The notes under the pieces are model-generated. The model ran no database searches, had not been told where the DNA came from, and saw only the letters and a list, made by a program, of their open reading frames with translations. Positions 24,678 through 35,156 of a stretch of DNA of 64,000 nucleotides are shown here, one piece after another. Made by a program: the position numbers and the translations under genes. Numbering within the stretch: the stretch's first letter is position 1; every line of letters begins with the position of its first letter. Where the stretch lies: NCBI GenBank assembly GCA_002254845.1, contig NKPT01000011.1:1-64000 (forward strand), given 5' to 3'. This DNA is from Chloracidobacterium sp. CP2_5A (GTDB lineage Bacteria; Acidobacteriota; Blastocatellia; Chloracidobacteriales; Chloracidobacteriaceae).

Positions 24678-25062
24678 CGGACGCTTCCGCGTTGACTTCC
24701 CAGTCGTAGGTGTACACCAGGAAGTTAATCGGCTCAGTGTACTTGACGGTCAGAATCACCTTGCCGCCCTGCCGCTTCGACTCAAACTTGGCCTCTTCGG
24801 GGACTTGAAACTCATTGCTGATTTTCGCCCACTGGCTCTCAAGCTCCTTTTCGGTTGTGAACCCCTTGGCCCCAATGGCGAACTTGCGCGCCATGTCGGC
24901 GAGCTCGTTTTTGACATTTTGCTCGCGCCAATAAACAGGCAGCGTTTTGAAAATAATGAAGCCAGCGATGATTACCACGCTCAGCACGGCAATCAACTGT
25001 CCCTGCCCTTCGCCACGCTCAGCCGCTCGAATCGGACGACGCAGAACACCAAATCCGCTCAT
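24658..25062 (-). CDS. Small single-pass membrane protein, unknown function
   Basis: 134 residues from ATG 25062, fixed by a strong AGAGGAG about eight bases upstream; the frame is open to 25119. One membrane helix (LIAVLSVVIIAGFIIFKTLP, about 21-40) is followed by a soluble external domain with a helix (NVKNELADMARKFA) and beta strands (KVILTVKYTEPINFLVYTY). The architecture recalls DUF4845-type or pilin-like small proteins, but I cannot assign it. It precedes lysA and overlaps its start, so they are co-transcribed. Confidence 0.75.
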   Translation of the reverse strand: MSGFGVLRRPIRAAERGEGQGQLIAVLSVVIIAGFIIFKTLPVYWREQNVKNELADMARKFAIGAKGFTTEKELESQWAKISNEFQVPEEAKFESKRQGGKVILTVKYTEPINFLVYTYDWEVNAEASDATGRY

Positions 25063-25199
25063 GTCGAGATTCTCCTCTGGCGAATGCCGCCAGCCGCTTG
25101 GCCCGCGGCATTCGCGCACACTGTTTTGGAAACCAGATTGCCCACATCATAATGCCCCCCCGCGCCTATGCCTAGCTGGCTTGCGCCGAGCTGGAACGA

Positions 25200-25233
25200 G
25201 CTGCGCGGCATAAGGCGCTGCGCGGCATAAGGC
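25200..25233. repeat. 17-bp tandem duplication in a divergent promoter region
   Basis: GCTGCGCGGCATAAGGC occurs twice in perfect tandem (25200-25216 and 25217-25233), between the small membrane-protein gene and resB, which diverge. The region 25063-25372 shows no gene. The repeat could be a duplicated binding site or a simple slippage product. Confidence 0.85.
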
Positions 25234-25372
25234 TTGGCGCGGCTGGTCGCGCAGCGCGCGCTTGCCTTGACCCTTATCCGACAGCGCGCGAATAATTCGC
25301 CTTGAGTCGCGCTCCGGACGACCGCCTTCCCCCGTCGACGACGACACTTCCTCATTAGGTTTGCGAGCCTCC

Positions 25373-27028
25373 ATGGCCATTTCCGTTGAAAAGCCTGGCA
25401 ACGTTGCCGCCGCGACTGTGGCGCAAGCTGCCGAAACCGCTCCGGCGCGCGCCCCGCGCTCGCCCGCCCCTCAATTGCCCAAGAAGCCGCGCAAGTCGGC
25501 CGCAGAGCGGGCCTTGGATACAACGCTTCGCTTTCTCAGCTCCGTCAAAGTCGGCGTGTTTTTGCTGGCCGTCCTGATTGTCGCCTCGGCGCTTGGCACG
25601 GTCATCATCCAAAAAGGAACGAACGGGTTCACGGAATATTACGCCAGTCTGCTTCCGGCCGAACGCGAGCTGTATGAGCTTCTCGGCTTGCTCGACATCT
25701 ACCATGCGCGTTGGTTCAACCTGCTGCTCTTGACGGTCAGCCTCAACATTGTCCTGGCATCAATTGACTACTTCCCGGCTGCGTGGCGCTATGTCAGCAA
25801 GCCGGTCGTCAAAATCAATCAGGCGTTTGTCAATCGTCAGCCATTTCGCCAGGTCGCCGTCGCCTTGGACGCTGAAACGGTATCTCGGAAACTCAAGGCC
25901 GTCGCGGCCGAACAGCTTCGTCCAGCGGCGCATCGCCTGTTGCCGGTGGGAGCGGTGTACCGAACGATTGAGACAGCCAATCCCCGCGACGGCAGCGTGA
26001 CGATTCTGACCGAGTGCCATGCGTGGAATCGGCTGACAGCGTACGCGGTTCACATCGCGCTGCTCACGATTTTTGGCGGCGCGCTGGTTGGCGGGCTGTT
26101 TGGCCACAAGGGCACGACGCGCATGGTTCCGGGGCAATCGGCGAACACGTTTGTGAGCTTTGGGGCGCCGGATGAGCCGCCCCAGGAGTTCGCCATGCCG
26201 TTCACGCTTGTGTGCACCGACATCGAGCAAAACCTGCTTGACCCGCGCAAGCCCGATTTGAGCGCGTCCAACACGCTCGACTGGCATACGCGGGCCATCG
26301 TCAAGGACGCGCAGCGCCAAGTTGAAATCCCCGCGCACATTCACCTCAACAACCCGTTTGACTACCGCGGCTACCGCTTTTTTCAAGCCAGCTTCGACAA
26401 CTTCGGCAGCGCGCGCTCGGTCAGCATCGAGCTTCGCCCGGACGGAGGCGAGGCGGGCGCGACCTATGTCATCCGCCGCGAGCCGACCGACATTCCGGGG
26501 CTGGGACTGACGCGCCTGGCCGATTTCATCCCGGATGTCACCTTCCAGGGCGGTCGCGTCGCGAGCGCGAGCGGCGAGTATCGGCGGCCGATGGCTGTGC
26601 TGGACGTGCTCGGCGACAATCCGCGACAGCTTTACGCCTTCCCGGCCGAGGGGCTTGAAACCATTGGCAACGCGCCGTTTCTCAAAGCGAAAACCGAGGC
26701 TGGCGGCCTGCGGATTGTCATGACGGACTTTGAGAAGGTTTCGAGCGGTCACGTTCTGCAGGTCCAGTATGACCCTGGCGTGACCACGGTTTACCTTGGC
26801 TCGGCGATGCTCATCGTAGCGCTGTGGCTAGTGTTTTTCTTCGCGCATCAGCGGCTGTGGATCTTGCTGGAGCCGTTGTCGGATGGGACGACGCGCGTCA
26901 GCGTGGCGGGCCACGCGAACCGCAGTCGGCTCGCTTTTGAAAAGCGATTCCAGGCCGTGGCGGCGGTCTTGGGGCCGCCCGCTGGCGGCGTCCCGCAGGT
27001 CGAAGGGCGCCCCTCGGCGGCGGGCTAA
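25373..27028 (+). CDS. ResB-like cytochrome c biogenesis protein
   Basis: About 551 residues. The family pattern is clear: a Pro/Ala-rich N-terminus, two close membrane helices ([19 protein letters not shown] and [17 protein letters not shown]), a third ([20 protein letters not shown]), a long periplasmic domain with [15 protein letters not shown], and a last helix ([14 protein letters not shown]). ResB (Ccs1) works with the haem exporter CcsA to attach haem to cytochromes c. Neither CcsA nor a ResA thioredoxin is in the window. ATG 25373 is preferred to TTG 25361. The stop overlaps the next start as TAATG, coupling it to the VWA gene. Confidence 0.88.
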   Translation: MAISVEKPGNVAAATVAQAAETAPARAPRSPAPQLPKKPRKSAAERALDTTLRFLSSVKVGVFLLAVLIVASALGTVIIQKGTNGFTEYYASLLPAERELYELLGLLDIYHARWFNLLLLTVSLNIVLASIDYFPAAWRYVSKPVVKINQAFVNRQPFRQVAVALDAETVSRKLKAVAAEQLRPAAHRLLPVGAVYRTIETANPRDGSVTILTECHAWNRLTAYAVHIALLTIFGGALVGGLFGHKGTTRMVPGQSANTFVSFGAPDEPPQEFAMPFTLVCTDIEQNLLDPRKPDLSASNTLDWHTRAIVKDAQRQVEIPAHIHLNNPFDYRGYRFFQASFDNFGSARSVSIELRPDGGEAGATYVIRREPTDIPGLGLTRLADFIPDVTFQGGRVASASGEYRRPMAVLDVLGDNPRQLYAFPAEGLETIGNAPFLKAKTEAGGLRIVMTDFEKVSSGHVLQVQYDPGVTTVYLGSAMLIVALWLVFFFAHQRLWILLEPLSDGTTRVSVAGHANRSRLAFEKRFQAVAAVLGPPAGGVPQVEGRPSAAG

Positions 27029-30000
27029 TGACAGGCGAACCAGTCATGGCCGAGTCTCAACTCAAAACCAAGCTCCGACAGTTATTCAAAGGGAGCGAAG
27101 CCGCTGAGGCGGAGCAACTCGCGCCCCGACTCGTTGGCATTCCGACGGAACGATTACTGTTCCTGATGAGCATTGGCGCGGGGCTGACCAGCCTATCGCC
27201 CCGCGCGGCGCTGGAGTTTTTCCGCGTAACGCCGGAAGTGGCGGCGCGACTGACATCATTTGAGCTTCAGGCGTGGGGCGAGTGCGGGAAGCGCCTTGCC
27301 GCTACCAACCTTGAAGCGGCGCAGGACTTCTTTCGGGTCAGCCCGAAGACGCTCGACGCGCTCTCGGCGGCCCACCGCCTAAGCGCCATTGTCCTGACGA
27401 CGCGCCAGTCCACGCTCTCAACGCGCGCGGCGGTTGAGACCTTCAAGCTATTTCCGTCCGTCGCGGCCCAAATGGGCGAAACGCCGGCTTTTTCGCAGAT
27501 GCTTTCCATCGCCAATGAAGTCGCCCGCCATTCCGTCCGCCATAGTCAGGATTTGCTGCGCCAATCGCCCGCGGTCTTCGCGCATATTGGCGCGTTTGAC
27601 GCGCCCGACCAGTCGCTCCTCAATCGCCTCGTTGAAATGACGGCGGCCTTCGCCTATCGGGCAGGCGGCGCGGCGGCTGAGTTTTTTCTTGCCATTCCAA
27701 GCTTCCTTGATCGCCAGACGCGCTCCCGCCTTCCCGATCTGCTTGATCATACGCAGTCTTTTCTGGAGCGCGGCGGCAGCTTGGCGCTCCATTACCTGCG
27801 AGCGGCGGCGGCGGTGGTCAAGCAGACGGGCGACCGCGGCTACGTTGCTTGGCGGCGCTTGGCGCTCGCGATTTGCGCACAAGGCAACCCGAGCAGCTAT
27901 CAGTTTTTGAAGCTAACGCCGGAGGTCATCGCCGCGCTGGCGACGGCCGGCGGCGAGCGCAAAAGCCTGCCGGCGGCATTTGTTTTACTCTGCGACACCG
28001 TGGCGGACATCGACCGGGTTGATCGCGCCGCCGCCTTGGAGTGCTTCAAGTCCGCCCCGCTGGCGCTACGTCAGGCTGACATTGAAAGCTTCCGCGACTG
28101 GGCGATCGCGGGACTCGCTCGCCACCGGCAGGATAGTCGGGCCGTCCAGGCTTACTATGGCTTGCAATCCCGCGCGAGCCGGGAGGCGCTCGACGGCGGG
28201 CGGCGACTGACTGGACTCTCCCTCACTGCCGTAGCCCCGATTCTGCAACTTTACGTGGAGGGCTTGACCGGTCGCGCCGTCACCGTGGCGTCGATTTCCG
28301 GCGCGGTGGAGCAAGCGCCGATTGGCGATGGTCAAGCGATTCAGCTCCCCAGCCGCGTGAGCGACTTTGAGGACGAGGAATCGAACTTTCGCCTCTACAA
28401 AGCCCTTGCCGCCCATGGCGCGGGCCAGATTGAATATGGCACGCATGCGGCTGATACGCCCGCCCTCATCGCGTTGTATGAGGACTTCCGATTGACTTTT
28501 CAGGGGGGGCAGCGGACGCCGCGCCGCGAGCCAATCACCTACCGCGTCCTGCTGCGTCAGTTTCCGGATCCGGTCACGGCGACCCGCATTTTCGCCATGC
28601 TCGAAAACGCCCGCATTGACCGCCGATTACGCCACGCCTACCGCGGCATCCGGCGCGATCTGGATTTCGTCGCTGGGCGGCTGCGGGCGACGCGCCCGGA
28701 TTTGACGCAGCTGCCGCCGGAAAGCCAATGGATGGAGGCGCTCTTTCAGATTGCGCTGTGCGGTGGGGTTGACGCCGCGGCGCGTCAGACGCTGCCCGGC
28801 ATTATCGCTTCGCTCGAACATATCACCTCGGCTCACCTTGACAGCCCAGCGGCTGAACTCGCCGACACGCTGCTGGCGACCCGGCGCATCTATGAGCTGA
28901 TTGAGCGGTACCAACGGGGCGATGACCCGCAAAACGCCCTGACGCAGGCGACTGAGCCAAGCGACGCCGCGCCGGGCGAGGCCAGCATATCCGAAGCCCT
29001 GGCTGAGCCAAGCGCTTCCGAGTCGCTGTCATCCCCGCCGCAGCCGGGCCAAAGCTTTGAAGCTTGGGCGCAGGAGCGCTCGACGCCGCCGCTGCGCGAC
29101 GTGGCGGCGCAGCTTTCGCGTCAAGGCGCGCCAGCCCAAGAACAGACGCTGGAATCGGATGATCGGGCCTTTCTCTATGACGAATGGGACCGCGAGCTGA
29201 ACGACTACCGCGTGGAGTGGTGCCGGGTGGTCGAGCGCCGGCCAACGGCAGGGACGCGCGCTTTCGTCGAGCTGACCCGGACGCGCCACCAGGGATTGAT
29301 TTCATCCATTCGCCATCAGTTCCAACTGATGAAGCCCGAAGCCTTTCGGCGCGTCACCGGCGAGCTGGATGGCGAAATCTTTGACCTTGAAGCTGTTGTA
29401 GATCGCTGCATTGACCGCCGCGCCTCGCTTGCGGGAGATGAGCGGATTTATATCAAGCGCCTGCGGCGCGCGCGCAACGTCGCGGTCGCGTTCTTGCTGG
29501 ATATGTCAAGCTCAACGGCCCGCGCCATGACGCGCCACCCGAAGATGCCTTACAGCCGTCCGGGACAGCGCATCATTGACATTGAAAAAGAGGGGCTGGT
29601 CATCATGAACGAGGCGCTGGAAGCTGTGGGCGACAGCTACGCCATCTATGGCTTCACGAGCGAGGGTCGGCGAAACGTCCGCTTTTATGTCGTGAAAGAC
29701 TTTGACGAGCGCTACAACGCCGACATTGAAGCGCGGATTGGCGGTATTACCTACCAGAACAACACCCGATTGGGCGCGGCCGTGCGTCATGCGGCGACCA
29801 AGCTCGGCGCGCGCGAGGCGCGAACCAAGCTCCTGATTTTGCTTTCCGACGGTCGCCCGTATGACCATGACTATGGCGACGCCCGCTATGCGCGGGAGGA
29901 TAGCAAGCAGGCGCTGACTGACGCCCGTCAATCCGGCATCACGCCGTTTTGCATCACCATCGAGCGCGACGCTGATCGCGAGCTCAAGGAGCTTTACGGC

Positions 30001-30081
30001 GACGTTGGCTACACGGTGATTGACGACGTGCTGAGCCTGCCGGAGAAGCTGCCGGGCATCTACCGTCGGCTGACCGCCTGA
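27028..30081 (+). CDS. Large NorD/CbbO-like VWA protein with N-terminal helical repeats
   Basis: 1017 residues. Residues about 60-390 hold nine degenerate repeats of 37-45 residues, each with an A-x-x-F/Y-[FL]-[RK]-x-x-P-x-[VLA] core, starting near 61, 98, 135, 173, 216, 253, 290, 336 and 372. A middle region resembles NorD/CbbO proteins: [10 protein letters not shown], then [18 protein letters not shown], then [18 protein letters not shown]. The C-terminal VWA domain has a complete MIDAS: DMSSS (D825), a threonine in NNTRLGAAV and [12 protein letters not shown]. Such proteins normally partner MoxR-type AAA+ ATPases (NorQ, CbbQ) in remodelling metalloenzymes; none is encoded here. It is coupled to resB by TAATG. 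No signal peptide is seen, so it should be cytoplasmic. Confidence 0.88.
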   Translation: MTGEPVMAESQLKTKLRQLFKGSEAAEAEQLAPRLVGIPTERLLFLMSIGAGLTSLSPRAALEFFRVTPEVAARLTSFELQAWGECGKRLAATNLEAAQDFFRVSPKTLDALSAAHRLSAIVLTTRQSTLSTRAAVETFKLFPSVAAQMGETPAFSQMLSIANEVARHSVRHSQDLLRQSPAVFAHIGAFDAPDQSLLNRLVEMTAAFAYRAGGAAAEFFLAIPSFLDRQTRSRLPDLLDHTQSFLERGGSLALHYLRAAAAVVKQTGDRGYVAWRRLALAICAQGNPSSYQFLKLTPEVIAALATAGGERKSLPAAFVLLCDTVADIDRVDRAAALECFKSAPLALRQADIESFRDWAIAGLARHRQDSRAVQAYYGLQSRASREALDGGRRLTGLSLTAVAPILQLYVEGLTGRAVTVASISGAVEQAPIGDGQAIQLPSRVSDFEDEESNFRLYKALAAHGAGQIEYGTHAADTPALIALYEDFRLTFQGGQRTPRREPITYRVLLRQFPDPVTATRIFAMLENARIDRRLRHAYRGIRRDLDFVAGRLRATRPDLTQLPPESQWMEALFQIALCGGVDAAARQTLPGIIASLEHITSAHLDSPAAELADTLLATRRIYELIERYQRGDDPQNALTQATEPSDAAPGEASISEALAEPSASESLSSPPQPGQSFEAWAQERSTPPLRDVAAQLSRQGAPAQEQTLESDDRAFLYDEWDRELNDYRVEWCRVVERRPTAGTRAFVELTRTRHQGLISSIRHQFQLMKPEAFRRVTGELDGEIFDLEAVVDRCIDRRASLAGDERIYIKRLRRARNVAVAFLLDMSSSTARAMTRHPKMPYSRPGQRIIDIEKEGLVIMNEALEAVGDSYAIYGFTSEGRRNVRFYVVKDFDERYNADIEARIGGITYQNNTRLGAAVRHAATKLGAREARTKLLILLSDGRPYDHDYGDARYAREDSKQALTDARQSGITPFCITIERDADRELKELYGDVGYTVIDDVLSLPEKLPGIYRRLTA

Positions 30082-30083
30082 GG

Positions 30084-30554
30084 ATGCGCCTAACGATTGT
30101 TTCAGGCGGGCAAACCGGCGTGGATCGGGCGGCGCTCGATGCCGCGCGGGCGGTTGGGCTAGCCTGCGCTGGCTGGTGTCCGAAGGGACGCTGGACCGAA
30201 GACGGGCCGCTCCCGCTGGCGTATCCGCTGGCGGAAACGCCGGACGCCGATCCCGTGCAGAGGACGGCGTGGAATGTCCGCGATAGCGACGGGACGCTGG
30301 CGCTGATCGAGGACGAGCTGCGCGGCGGAACGCATTTTGCAATCCAGCGCGCGCTGCGGCTCGGCAAGCCCTGCGCGGTGGTCACGCTGCAACTGCCTGA
30401 CGCCGCCCCGCTCATTCTGGATTGGATAAGCCGCGCGCGGCCGGCGCGGCTCAACGTGGCCGGACCGCGCGAAAGCGAGCAGCCCGGCATTTATGCGCGC
30501 AGCCGCGCCCTCTTGACGCGGGTCTTCGCTTTGGCGAAAGTCCTGCCCCCGTAA
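30084..30554 (+). CDS. Putative molybdenum-cofactor carrier family protein
   Basis: 156 residues with a Rossmann-like start: [19 protein letters not shown], then [40 protein letters not shown] and LNVAGPRES. This pattern is that of the putative Moco carrier/YpsA-like family related to LOG proteins. In algae and some bacteria such proteins bind molybdenum cofactor, but the family is poorly tested. It starts two bases after the VWA gene, so resB, the VWA gene and this gene form one operon, which may concern redox-enzyme maturation (inference). Confidence 0.85.
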   Translation: MRLTIVSGGQTGVDRAALDAARAVGLACAGWCPKGRWTEDGPLPLAYPLAETPDADPVQRTAWNVRDSDGTLALIEDELRGGTHFAIQRALRLGKPCAVVTLQLPDAAPLILDWISRARPARLNVAGPRESEQPGIYARSRALLTRVFALAKVLPP

Positions 30555-30564
30555 CCCTTTCCCG

Positions 30565-30585
30565 CTGGCGCGCCCGGCGCGCCAG
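30565..30585 (+). terminator. Hairpin ending the resB-VWA-Moco carrier operon
   Basis: CTGGCGCGC (30565-30573) and GCGCGCCAG (30577-30585) form a perfect 9-bp stem with a 3-base loop, eleven bases past the Moco-carrier stop. There is no clear U-run after it (TCTCCCTC). Confidence 0.5.
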
Positions 30586-30606
30586 TCTCCCTCGCTTTCA
30601 AGCCTG

Positions 30607-31569
30607 ATGCTTGCCAACCATCCCGCCCCGCCTTTGTTGCAGGTTGAGCGCTTAGTCAAGCGATTCCCGGTTTCCGGGGGCGCGGTCAAGGCGGTTGACG
30701 AGGTTAGCTTCACGCTGCGAGCTGGCGAGACGTTCGGGTTGGTTGGCGAATCCGGCTGCGGCAAGACCACCATCGGGCGCGCGATTTTGCGCCTCATCGA
30801 GCCGTCGAGCGGAAGCGTCATTTTCCAGGGGCGCGACTTGCTGCGGCTGAAGTCGGCGGAGCTTCGCCGGGCGCGCCGCGATATGCAGATTGTCTTCCAG
30901 GATCCTTACGCCTCGCTCAATCCGCGCATGCGCGTTGGCGACGCCATCGCCGAGCCGTTCATCATTCACGACATCGGCGATCCGCAGTCGCGGCGCGAGC
31001 AAGTCGCCGACCTGCTGCGCATCGTCGGGCTGGACCCAGACTATGCGAGCCGCTATCCGCATGAGTTTTCCGGCGGACAGCGGCAGCGCATCGGCATTGC
31101 GCGGGCGCTGGCGCTGAAACCCAAGTTTATCGTGGCGGACGAGCCGGTTTCGGCGCTCGACGTCTCCGTCCAGGCGCAAGTCATTAACCTGCTCGCCGAC
31201 CTCCGCGAGCAGTTCGGCCTCACCTATCTTTTCATCTCGCACGGACTGGCCGTGGTGGAGCATTTCTGCACGCAAGTCGGCGTGATGTATCTCGGCAGGC
31301 TTGTCGAAATCGCCCCGACGCGTCGATTGTTCGCTCAACCGCGTCATCCCTACACGCAGGCGCTGCTGGAAAGCATCCCGGTTCCCGACCCGACCCGACG
31401 CAAGACGCATGCGCCGCTTTCCGGCGATGTGCCGAGTCCGCTGTCGCCGCCGGCGGGCTGTCGGTTTCACCCGCGCTGTCCGATTGCCGTTGAGGAATGC
31501 CGTCGCCAGTCGCCGCCGCTCCGCGATCTGGACAACGGTCATCAGGTCGCCTGCTGGCTGGCGGACTGA
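30607..31569 (+). CDS. Opp/Dpp-type ABC transporter ATP-binding protein
   Basis: 320 residues of the OppF/DppF class, which energises import of peptides or similar solutes. Walker A is GESGCGKTT, the signature is SGGQRQR, Walker B is [18 protein letters not shown], and the switch region is [14 protein letters not shown]. The C-terminal oligo_HPY domain ([20 protein letters not shown]) is specific to this class. No permease, second ATPase or binding protein lies nearby, so it must serve components encoded elsewhere or be a remnant. The upstream hairpin suggests an independent transcript. Confidence 0.93.
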   Translation: MLANHPAPPLLQVERLVKRFPVSGGAVKAVDEVSFTLRAGETFGLVGESGCGKTTIGRAILRLIEPSSGSVIFQGRDLLRLKSAELRRARRDMQIVFQDPYASLNPRMRVGDAIAEPFIIHDIGDPQSRREQVADLLRIVGLDPDYASRYPHEFSGGQRQRIGIARALALKPKFIVADEPVSALDVSVQAQVINLLADLREQFGLTYLFISHGLAVVEHFCTQVGVMYLGRLVEIAPTRRLFAQPRHPYTQALLESIPVPDPTRRKTHAPLSGDVPSPLSPPAGCRFHPRCPIAVEECRRQSPPLRDLDNGHQVACWLAD

Positions 31570-31676
31570 GGACGGCGCTTTCGGACGCGCTTTGAGAACT
31601 TTGAGAACTAGTGTATGGATGCGGACGCCTGCGCTAGAGTCAGTGAACTGTCTTGATACGCACCTGAGGTATCGCC

Positions 31677-33965
31677 ATGAACCGCCGCCAGGCCGCGCTG
31701 GATTACCATGCCCAGGGACGCCACGGAAAAATCGAGGTCGTCCCGACCAAACCCTGTTTGACGCAACGCGACTTGTCGCTCGCTTACTCGCCGGGCGTTG
31801 CCGAGCCGTGCCTTGAAATCGCCCGCGATCCGGCGACAGCCTACGCCTACACGGCAAAAGGCAATCTCGTGGCCGTGGTCTCGAACGGGACGGCGGTGCT
31901 TGGTCTCGGCAACATCGGGGCGCTGGCCGGCAAGCCGGTCATGGAAGGCAAGGGCGTCTTGTTCAAGCGATTCGCCGACATTGACGTTTTCGATTTGGAG
32001 CTGGCGACCGAGGACCCGGAGGAGCTGATTAGAACGCTCAAAATCCTCGAGCCGACCTTTGGCGGCATCAATCTTGAGGACATCAAGGCGCCGGAGTGCT
32101 TTTACATTGAGCGCCGGTTGCGCGAGGAGCTTGAAATCCCGGTTTTTCATGACGACCAGCACGGCACGGCCATCATCTCCAGCGCCGCCATCGTCAACGC
32201 GCTGGAACTCGTGGGGAAATCGCTCGACAGCGTCAAAATTGTGTTTTCCGGGGCCGGAGCCAGCGCAATGGGGTGCGCTCGGATGTACAAGAAATTCGGC
32301 GTCCGGCCGGAAAACATCCTCATGTGCGACACCAAGGGCGTCATCTATCGCGGGCGGACGGAAGGCATGAACGAGCACAAAGCCGAGTTCGCCGTCGAAA
32401 CCGACGCCCGGACGCTGGCCGACGCGCTTCGCGGGGCGGATGTTTTCGTCGGGCTTTCAGCCAAGGGCATGGTGACGGCCGAGATGCTCAAAGCGATGGC
32501 CGAGCGCCCGGTGGTGCTCGCGATGGCGAACCCGGACCCGGAAATCAGCTACGAGGAAGCCATTGCCGCGCGGCCTGACTGCATTATGGGGACCGGACGG
32601 AGCGACTATCCCAATCAAGTCAACAATGTGCTTGGGTTTCCCTTTATTTTTCGCGGCGCGCTGGACGCCCGCGCGCGGACGATTACGGACGGCATGATGA
32701 TGGCGGCGGCGCGCGCGCTGGCGGCGCTCGCCAAGCAGGACGTGCCGGAAGCGGTGGCCAAAGCCTACGGCGTCTCGCACTTGGTTTTTGGTCCCGACTA
32801 CATTATTCCCAAGCCGTTTGACTACCGGGTGTTGATCTGGGTCGCCTCGGCCGTCGCGGAAGCCGCGATGCGCGATGGCGTGGCGCAGCTTCCGCTTGAC
32901 TTGGAGGCGTACCGCGAGGAGCTTGCCAACCGACTAGGCAAGTCGCGCGAAACGCTGCGCATTATGTTCACCAAGGCGCGTCGCGCGCCGAAGCGGGTCG
33001 TCCTGCCGGAAGGCGACGACGACCGCGTGATTCGCGCCGCCGCCGCGCTGGCCGAAGATCACATCGCCCGCCCCATTCTGCTGGGCGATCCAGCGTTCAT
33101 TCGCTCGCGCGCGGAAACGCTGCGACTGACCTTTGACCAGATTGAAATCATCTCGCCCAAGACTTCCGAGCGATTCGAGGACTATGCCGAGGCGCTGCAT
33201 CGGCTGCGTCAGCGCAAGGGGCTGACGCGGGTTGGCGCGCGTCAAATGCTCAAGCGCGCCAACTACTTTGGCGCGATGATGGTGAGGCGCGGCGACGCGG
33301 ACGCGCTGGTGACAGGCGTGACCAGCGCCTACGCGGAAGCCCTCAAGCCGCTGCTGCGGGTGCTTGGCGCGGCCAGCGGCGTCCGGCGCGTCATGGGGCT
33401 GCACCTGATGCTGGCTAAAAACCGCGCCTACTTCTTTGCCGATACCACTGTCAACATCGAGCCGACGGCGGAAGACCTGGCCGATATCGCCATTCATGCC
33501 GCCCGCGAGGCGGAACAGTTCGGCATTGAGCCGCGCGTCGCCTTGCTGTCATTTTCAACCTTCGGCAGCGTCCGGCACCCATTGGCGGAGAAGGTTCGGC
33601 TGGCGGTCGACTTGGCCCGGCAAAAACAGCCGTCGCTCATTATTGACGGCGAAGTCATGGCCGATGTCGCGCTGTCGTCCGAGCAACTGACGCGCGACTA
33701 CCCGTTCGCCGCGCTGGGCGACAAGCGGACGACGGTGCTGGTCTTCCCTGACCTTCAGTCAGCCAATATCGCCTACAAGCTGCTGGCGACGCTGGGCGGC
33801 GCCGAAGCGGTTGGCCCGATTTTGATGGGGCTGTCGTACCCGGCGCATGTCCTGCCCAACAACGCTGAGGTCAAGGACATCATCAACTTGGCGGCCATCG
33901 CCGTCGTGGACGCGCAGGAGCGCCAGCGCCAGCCGGCGGCCTACGCCGCTGGACGGATGTGGTGA
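31677..33965 (+). CDS. maeB: NADP-type malic enzyme fused to a phosphotransacetylase domain
   Basis: 762 residues, the size of MaeB. The malic enzyme part (about 1-425) has [43 protein letters not shown] and the nucleotide fold [13 protein letters not shown]. The C-terminal part (about 430-755) is phosphotransacetylase-like ([38 protein letters not shown]). In MaeB this domain is usually not catalytic but binds acetyl-CoA as an allosteric site. The enzyme decarboxylates malate to pyruvate. GAGGT lies about seven bases before the start. A possible promoter is TTGAGA-16-TATGGA (31592-31619). Confidence 0.95.
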   Translation: MNRRQAALDYHAQGRHGKIEVVPTKPCLTQRDLSLAYSPGVAEPCLEIARDPATAYAYTAKGNLVAVVSNGTAVLGLGNIGALAGKPVMEGKGVLFKRFADIDVFDLELATEDPEELIRTLKILEPTFGGINLEDIKAPECFYIERRLREELEIPVFHDDQHGTAIISSAAIVNALELVGKSLDSVKIVFSGAGASAMGCARMYKKFGVRPENILMCDTKGVIYRGRTEGMNEHKAEFAVETDARTLADALRGADVFVGLSAKGMVTAEMLKAMAERPVVLAMANPDPEISYEEAIAARPDCIMGTGRSDYPNQVNNVLGFPFIFRGALDARARTITDGMMMAAARALAALAKQDVPEAVAKAYGVSHLVFGPDYIIPKPFDYRVLIWVASAVAEAAMRDGVAQLPLDLEAYREELANRLGKSRETLRIMFTKARRAPKRVVLPEGDDDRVIRAAAALAEDHIARPILLGDPAFIRSRAETLRLTFDQIEIISPKTSERFEDYAEALHRLRQRKGLTRVGARQMLKRANYFGAMMVRRGDADALVTGVTSAYAEALKPLLRVLGAASGVRRVMGLHLMLAKNRAYFFADTTVNIEPTAEDLADIAIHAAREAEQFGIEPRVALLSFSTFGSVRHPLAEKVRLAVDLARQKQPSLIIDGEVMADVALSSEQLTRDYPFAALGDKRTTVLVFPDLQSANIAYKLLATLGGAEAVGPILMGLSYPAHVLPNNAEVKDIINLAAIAVVDAQERQRQPAAYAAGRMW

Positions 33966-34410
33966 GTTGGGACGGCTCGGAAGCCGCTCCCGCCAAGTCG
34001 GCGCGGGAAGGGCGCCGTCCGCGGACGACCTCAGCCTCGCCGCCGCTCCGCTTTTGCGGAAGGCGATCGTCGCCCGGCTCGTCAGCTTGCGCCGCCATCA
34101 ATCAGCTTATGCCGCCGCGCCCCATCCCGGCGCGGAGCGGGCAAGTCGCCGAACGCTTCAATCAAGCTCGCCATAGGACGCCGCCAGCCGGAAACGCCGC
34201 CAGCCGGCTTCCAGGGCCTGATCCAGGCAACGCCGAGCTTCAATCTTCGCGAAATCCAGATGCGCTCGATCTAGCCGCGCGCGCCCGGCTTCAAGGGCGA
34301 TACCGCTTTTCAGCGGAGCGCGCGTGAAGTGGTAAACTGTGACGGGCTAGCGCAAAAAGATCCTCGCCTGACGCGCTCGAAAGAGAAGTCAAAAGAGAGG
34401 GAGCTTCCTC
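33966..34410. other. 445-bp intergenic region between maeB and pcp
   Basis: No accepted gene. A 14-bp near-tandem repeat (ACGCCGCCAGCCGG) occurs around 34178-34210. On the minus strand, 34346-34158 is open for about 60 codons with protein-like composition, but it has no ATG, GTG or TTG start. The last 25 bases contain the purine-rich ribosome site of pcp. Confidence 0.5.
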
Positions 34411-35034
34411 GTGATCAAGTTTTTAGTAACGGGTTTCGAGCCGTTCGCCGAGTTTTCCGTCAATCCGACCCAGACGCTGGCGCTGATGGCCGAGGCGCCA
34501 GCGGGCGTCCAGTTGGCGCGGCTCGTTCTGCCGGTTATCGTTGGGGAATGCGTCGCGCAAATGCTACAGGCGATTGACGCGGAGCAGCCGGCGGCGGCCA
34601 TTTCACTCGGACTGGCCGCCGGTCGCAAAATCGTGTCGCTGGAACGGCTCGCCATCAACTGCGACGACTTTGAGCGGCCGGACAATGCCGGGAATACTCG
34701 CCGGGATGAGCGGATCGTCCCAAACGGCGCGCTTGCCCTGCCGACTACGCTGCCGATTCGCCAAATGGAAGCCGCCCTTCGGAGCGACGGCATTCCGGTC
34801 GAGATTTCCTATTCCGCCGGGACGTACGTTTGCAATCATCTCTTCTATGGCGTTCAATCCGAGTTGTTCCGGCGGGGACGGCCGTGCCGGTACGGGTTCG
34901 CGCACCTGCCGCCGACGCCGGACATGGATCCGGAAGGTCTCCCGCTTGAGACGCAACTGCGCGCCGTGAAGCGGCTCTTCGAGACGTTGCGCGACACGGC
35001 GAAAGGGGACGACTGGTCAAGCCTCCCGCTCTAA
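34411..35034 (+). CDS. pcp: Pyroglutamyl-peptidase I
   Basis: A 207-residue cytosolic cysteine peptidase (C15 family) that removes N-terminal pyroglutamate. The triad is visible: Glu78 in IVSLERLAIN, Cys141 in SAGTYVCNHLFYG and His165 in FAHLPPTPD. The start LVTGFEPFAEFSVNPT is characteristic. It begins with GTG at 34411, supported by GAGAGGGAG about eight bases upstream. It is followed 123 bases later by a Ser/Thr kinase gene, with no functional link apparent. Confidence 0.95.
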   Translation: MIKFLVTGFEPFAEFSVNPTQTLALMAEAPAGVQLARLVLPVIVGECVAQMLQAIDAEQPAAAISLGLAAGRKIVSLERLAINCDDFERPDNAGNTRRDERIVPNGALALPTTLPIRQMEAALRSDGIPVEISYSAGTYVCNHLFYGVQSELFRRGRPCRYGFAHLPPTPDMDPEGLPLETQLRAVKRLFETLRDTAKGDDWSSLPL

Positions 35035-35156
35035 AGCCGGGCGATTGGGCTGGGGTTAGCAAAGCCGTCCGGACGCGATAGACTAGACATGGCCGCAAGG
35101 CAAACGCCTCTCCCTAGCAGAGCGCTTGACAGAGCAGAAAGCGGTTGAACTCGGCG

